NCBI GenBank assembly: GCA_011065005.1
Contig: JAAKFP010000077.1
Coordinates: 1 to 8,672 of the forward strand
DNA length: 8,672 bases
Source: Chlamydiota bacterium
Lineage (GTDB): Bacteria; Chlamydiota; Chlamydiia; Chlamydiales; Waddliaceae
Reading direction: 5' to 3'
The notes beneath the pieces are model-generated. The model was not told the DNA's origin and made no database searches. It saw only the letters and a list, made by a program, of their open reading frames with translations. Both the position numbers and the translations under genes were made by a program. Shown here one piece after another: positions 6,658 to 8,672 of this stretch; within the stretch, counting starts at the first letter, position 1, and each line of letters starts with the position of its first letter.

Positions 6658-8672
6658 TTGCGGCTCCTTTCAATCAAATCCTTTCGAACGCTTTTCAGTC
6701 GTTTAAACCAAAAAGCTTCTGTAATGAAAAACAGTGCGATTACACCAAAAATACCCAATACGACAAACCAAATTTTACTCTTGCTTTTCTGTTGCGTATT
6801 TCGTGTTTCCTGTATGAAAGTGACGACGTCGTTGATTTCATCGGCCTCTAGAGGTTTGTCGGCATAGATATCTTTCATTACCTTGTAGTTAACATTAGTC
6901 AGTGAAGATGCGATCTCTACAGAGGTTAGGTCGCTTGTCAGTAAATCTTGGCCAAGAGTTCCCCCACCAAAAAGACCGAGTCCTGGAAGATGGTGACAGG
7001 CCAAGCAAGAGGATCCCTTATTTTTAAAGTTCAATTCTCCTATGTACAACTTACGGCCTCGGTCTACATCGCCTCCACCTTGTTCGGCAGCCTTGGCCAT
7101 AGCTTCGGCAACGACAGCTTTTCCTTCAGCAGGACTTTCGAGGAATTGGAGAATTGGCTCGACTTCGTTTGCTGGAATTCCAGGATTTTCCATCACCCGA
7201 CCAAATTTTTTCGCTAATTCATTGGCAACTTTGTCTCCCGACTTGACCAATCCTTCTGGATCTAAAATTTGTTGATAGACCCACTGTTTCTCCCTGCGTT
7301 GTAAAACATCTTTAAGGTCGGGGCCTTTTCGGTCTCCATCACCAATGGTATGGCAAGAACTGCAATTTTTATAAAAACTGATCAGCCCGGGATATTGTTC
7401 GGCGTCGACAAAGTTCTCCCATCCAATAGCTCCTGCAGCGGAACCGAGGGCGATTTTTGGCAACTGTCTTATGTAGGCAACAAGGTCAGCAATGTCTTGT
7501 TCTGTGGCTTCGGGCTCCAAAGTGGTCAACGCTGACATTTCTGAGTTTTCCCTTCCCTTTCGAATCGTTTCGGCAATAAAGGCGTCAGAAACATTGTTTT
7601 GGAATATGGGATTTCTAAGGTTAGGGCTTTTCACTCCTTCTCCGTAAGAGCCGTGACATTCAACACATGCTTTCTGGAAAAGAGCTGCCCCGCGCTCTTT
7701 GTCCCCCTGAAGTTTGAGAGCAGCAAGTTCTTCGGTTTCTCCAAACTCTTGGATGTAGCTTACAATCTTTTCGATCATGGACTCAGATAATCCACTTTCG
7801 AATGAAGGCATCATCGTTCCAGGGTGACCTTTACGAATTGTTTCGAGGATGTAGTCTTTAGGTGCCGTTCTAGTAAAATCGTTATTTAAAAGTGTTGGAA
7901 AGTATCTATTGTATTGCTTATCCAGCTTGCCGCGGATGGGGCTATCCGAAGGTCCATGACAGGCTCCACACATCTGATTGAAGAGCTGCTCTCCATTCAA
8001 TTTCTCATAGCCAGAGTGATCGGCAATGAATTCATACCGGTCTTGTGGCGTTCTGGCTTGTGAATAGGCTTGCTTTCCCTTAAGAGCAAGCATCAGCGTT
8101 GTCAGGTCTTTGGCGTCAGAATCTGTCATCTCCTGTTTTTTCATCTCACTATCAGGGACAATCAGCTGAGGGTCGAGGAAATGCTGCTTTAGCCAATTCC
8201 AGGTACTATGCTCACCATCCAAATGTTGCATCGTATAGTGATGTTCCGAAAATGTTCCCTGTTTGTCTATCGGTTCCCCCAGGGCTCCTCCAAAGCCATA
8301 GGTGACGTGGCAACCTTGACAGCCTAAGGTTTCCATCAACTCTTTTCCGCGAGCAAGATTTGGAGCCTCGTTTATCACTTTCTTTGGATCGTGGCACGTG
8401 CCACAGCTGCTCTGGATATATTCTTCGGGAAGAAGAGGGTTTTCCCAATAAGCCTCACTGCCGGGTTTGGCATGTGCCTCTCTTTTGTTCAAAGCTCTTC
8501 CCTGTCCTCCGTGGCAGATCACACACCCAAACTTATCGGAAGGGTGGTGTTCCAGATAGTTTCCCGGATGGGTTTTATAAGGGTTGATCTCTTGTGCCAT
8601 TTGAGGGTTGTCAATACCTGCGTGACAGGTAATACATCGATCGATCTCATTTAGGTCTTCGATGTAATTCTG
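6654..8672 (-). CDS. Membrane-anchored multihaem cytochrome c, 5' partial, at least eight haems
   Basis: The frame is open to the right edge, so the true start lies outside; the ATG at 8600 is internal because a CITCH haem motif (8622-8636) lies upstream of it. The visible 672 residues hold eight CxxCH motifs, starting at about residues 13, 50, 90, 118, 235, 336, 437 and 556. The first four are close together, like a small multihaem module. The last four each head a monohaem-like domain with plausible Met sixth ligands (for example GTMMPSF near 285-291). A single transmembrane helix (about 634-650) is followed by a basic tail, so the haem part should be periplasmic and the C-terminus cytoplasmic. 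No signal peptide is visible because of the truncation. The 4-bp overlap with narG suggests electron exchange with NarI, the quinone pool or another periplasmic enzyme. I do not recognise a named family for the whole architecture; the direction of electron flow is unknown. Confidence 0.93.
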   Translation of the reverse strand, partial: QNYIEDLNEIDRCITCHAGIDNPQMAQEINPYKTHPGNYLEHHPSDKFGCVICHGGQGRALNKREAHAKPGSEAYWENPLLPEEYIQSSCGTCHDPKKVINEAPNLARGKELMETLGCQGCHVTYGFGGALGEPIDKQGTFSEHHYTMQHLDGEHSTWNWLKQHFLDPQLIVPDSEMKKQEMTDSDAKDLTTLMLALKGKQAYSQARTPQDRYEFIADHSGYEKLNGEQLFNQMCGACHGPSDSPIRGKLDKQYNRYFPTLLNNDFTRTAPKDYILETIRKGHPGTMMPSFESGLSESMIEKIVSYIQEFGETEELAALKLQGDKERGAALFQKACVECHGSYGEGVKSPNLRNPIFQNNVSDAFIAETIRKGRENSEMSALTTLEPEATEQDIADLVAYIRQLPKIALGSAAGAIGWENFVDAEQYPGLISFYKNCSSCHTIGDGDRKGPDLKDVLQRREKQWVYQQILDPEGLVKSGDKVANELAKKFGRVMENPGIPANEVEPILQFLESPAEGKAVVAEAMAKAAEQGGGDVDRGRKLYIGELNFKNKGSSCLACHHLPGLGLFGGGTLGQDLLTSDLTSVEIASSLTNVNYKVMKDIYADKPLEADEINDVVTFIQETRNTQQKSKSKIWFVVLGIFGVIALFFITEAFWFKRLKSVRKDLIERSRK
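6664..6670 (-). promoter_or_regulatory. Shine-Dalgarno of narG inside the cytochrome gene
   Basis: The minus strand reads AAAGGAG, 6 bases before the narG ATG and within the last codons of the cytochrome gene. The cytochrome stop and the narG start share ATGA. This places the cytochrome in the same coupled transcript as the nitrate reductase. Confidence 0.85.

Noticed and set aside
6654..8600. ATG at 8600 as the start of the cytochrome gene
   Set aside because: The frame stays open to the window edge and encodes a haem-binding CITCH motif upstream of this ATG, and no signal peptide follows it. The gene is partial.
8633..8666. Eight-base inverted repeat TACATCGA / TCGATGTA with an 18-base spacer
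   Set aside because: It lies entirely inside the cytochrome coding frame, including the first visible haem motif, and is readily explained by chance and codon constraints.

Overview
All the recognisable genes lie on the minus strand and form one compact respiratory nitrate reductase operon. In transcription order (right to left) they are: a large membrane-anchored multihaem cytochrome c whose 5' end is cut off by the window edge, then narG, narH, narJ and narI. About 300 bases without a supportable gene follow narI.

The catalytic identity is firm. NarG (1205 aa) has the His/Cys/Cys/Cys set for FeS cluster FS0 and the Asp that coordinates molybdenum, at the spacing of Escherichia coli NarG. 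NarH (496 aa) keeps 15 cluster cysteines plus the Trp that marks its [3Fe-4S] cluster, at the same residue numbers as E. coli NarH. NarI (225 aa) has the four haem-b histidines at E. coli spacing. NarJ (190 aa) is the dedicated assembly chaperone. NarG has no twin-arginine signal, so this is the membrane-bound enzyme with its active site facing the cytoplasm. NarI should take electrons from quinol near the outer face of the membrane and pass them through NarH to NarG, which reduces nitrate to nitrite.

The distinctive element is the first gene. At least 672 codons are visible, with eight CxxCH haem-binding motifs: four close together at the N-terminal side, then four monohaem-type domains. A C-terminal transmembrane anchor with a basic cytoplasmic tail follows. 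The gene overlaps narG by 4 bp, so it belongs to the nitrate reductase unit. The cytochrome-narGHJI order recalls the narC-narGHJI arrangement of Thermus and the cytochrome-linked nxr operons of nitrite oxidisers, but this cytochrome is much larger than the c-type cytochromes usual in such operons.

The junctions are very tight: 4-bp overlap, 9-bp gap, 2-bp gap or 4-bp overlap, and 8-bp overlap. Good Shine-Dalgarno sequences sit inside or at the end of the preceding gene. This implies a single transcript with translational coupling. The promoter must lie beyond the right edge.

The organism cannot be named from this window. It is a bacterium of mid-40s % GC (estimated from a few lines only) that makes c-type cytochromes and a molybdenum nitrate reductase. 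The NarI sequence resembles the Bacillus/Thermus style more than the E. coli style in its fourth and fifth helices.
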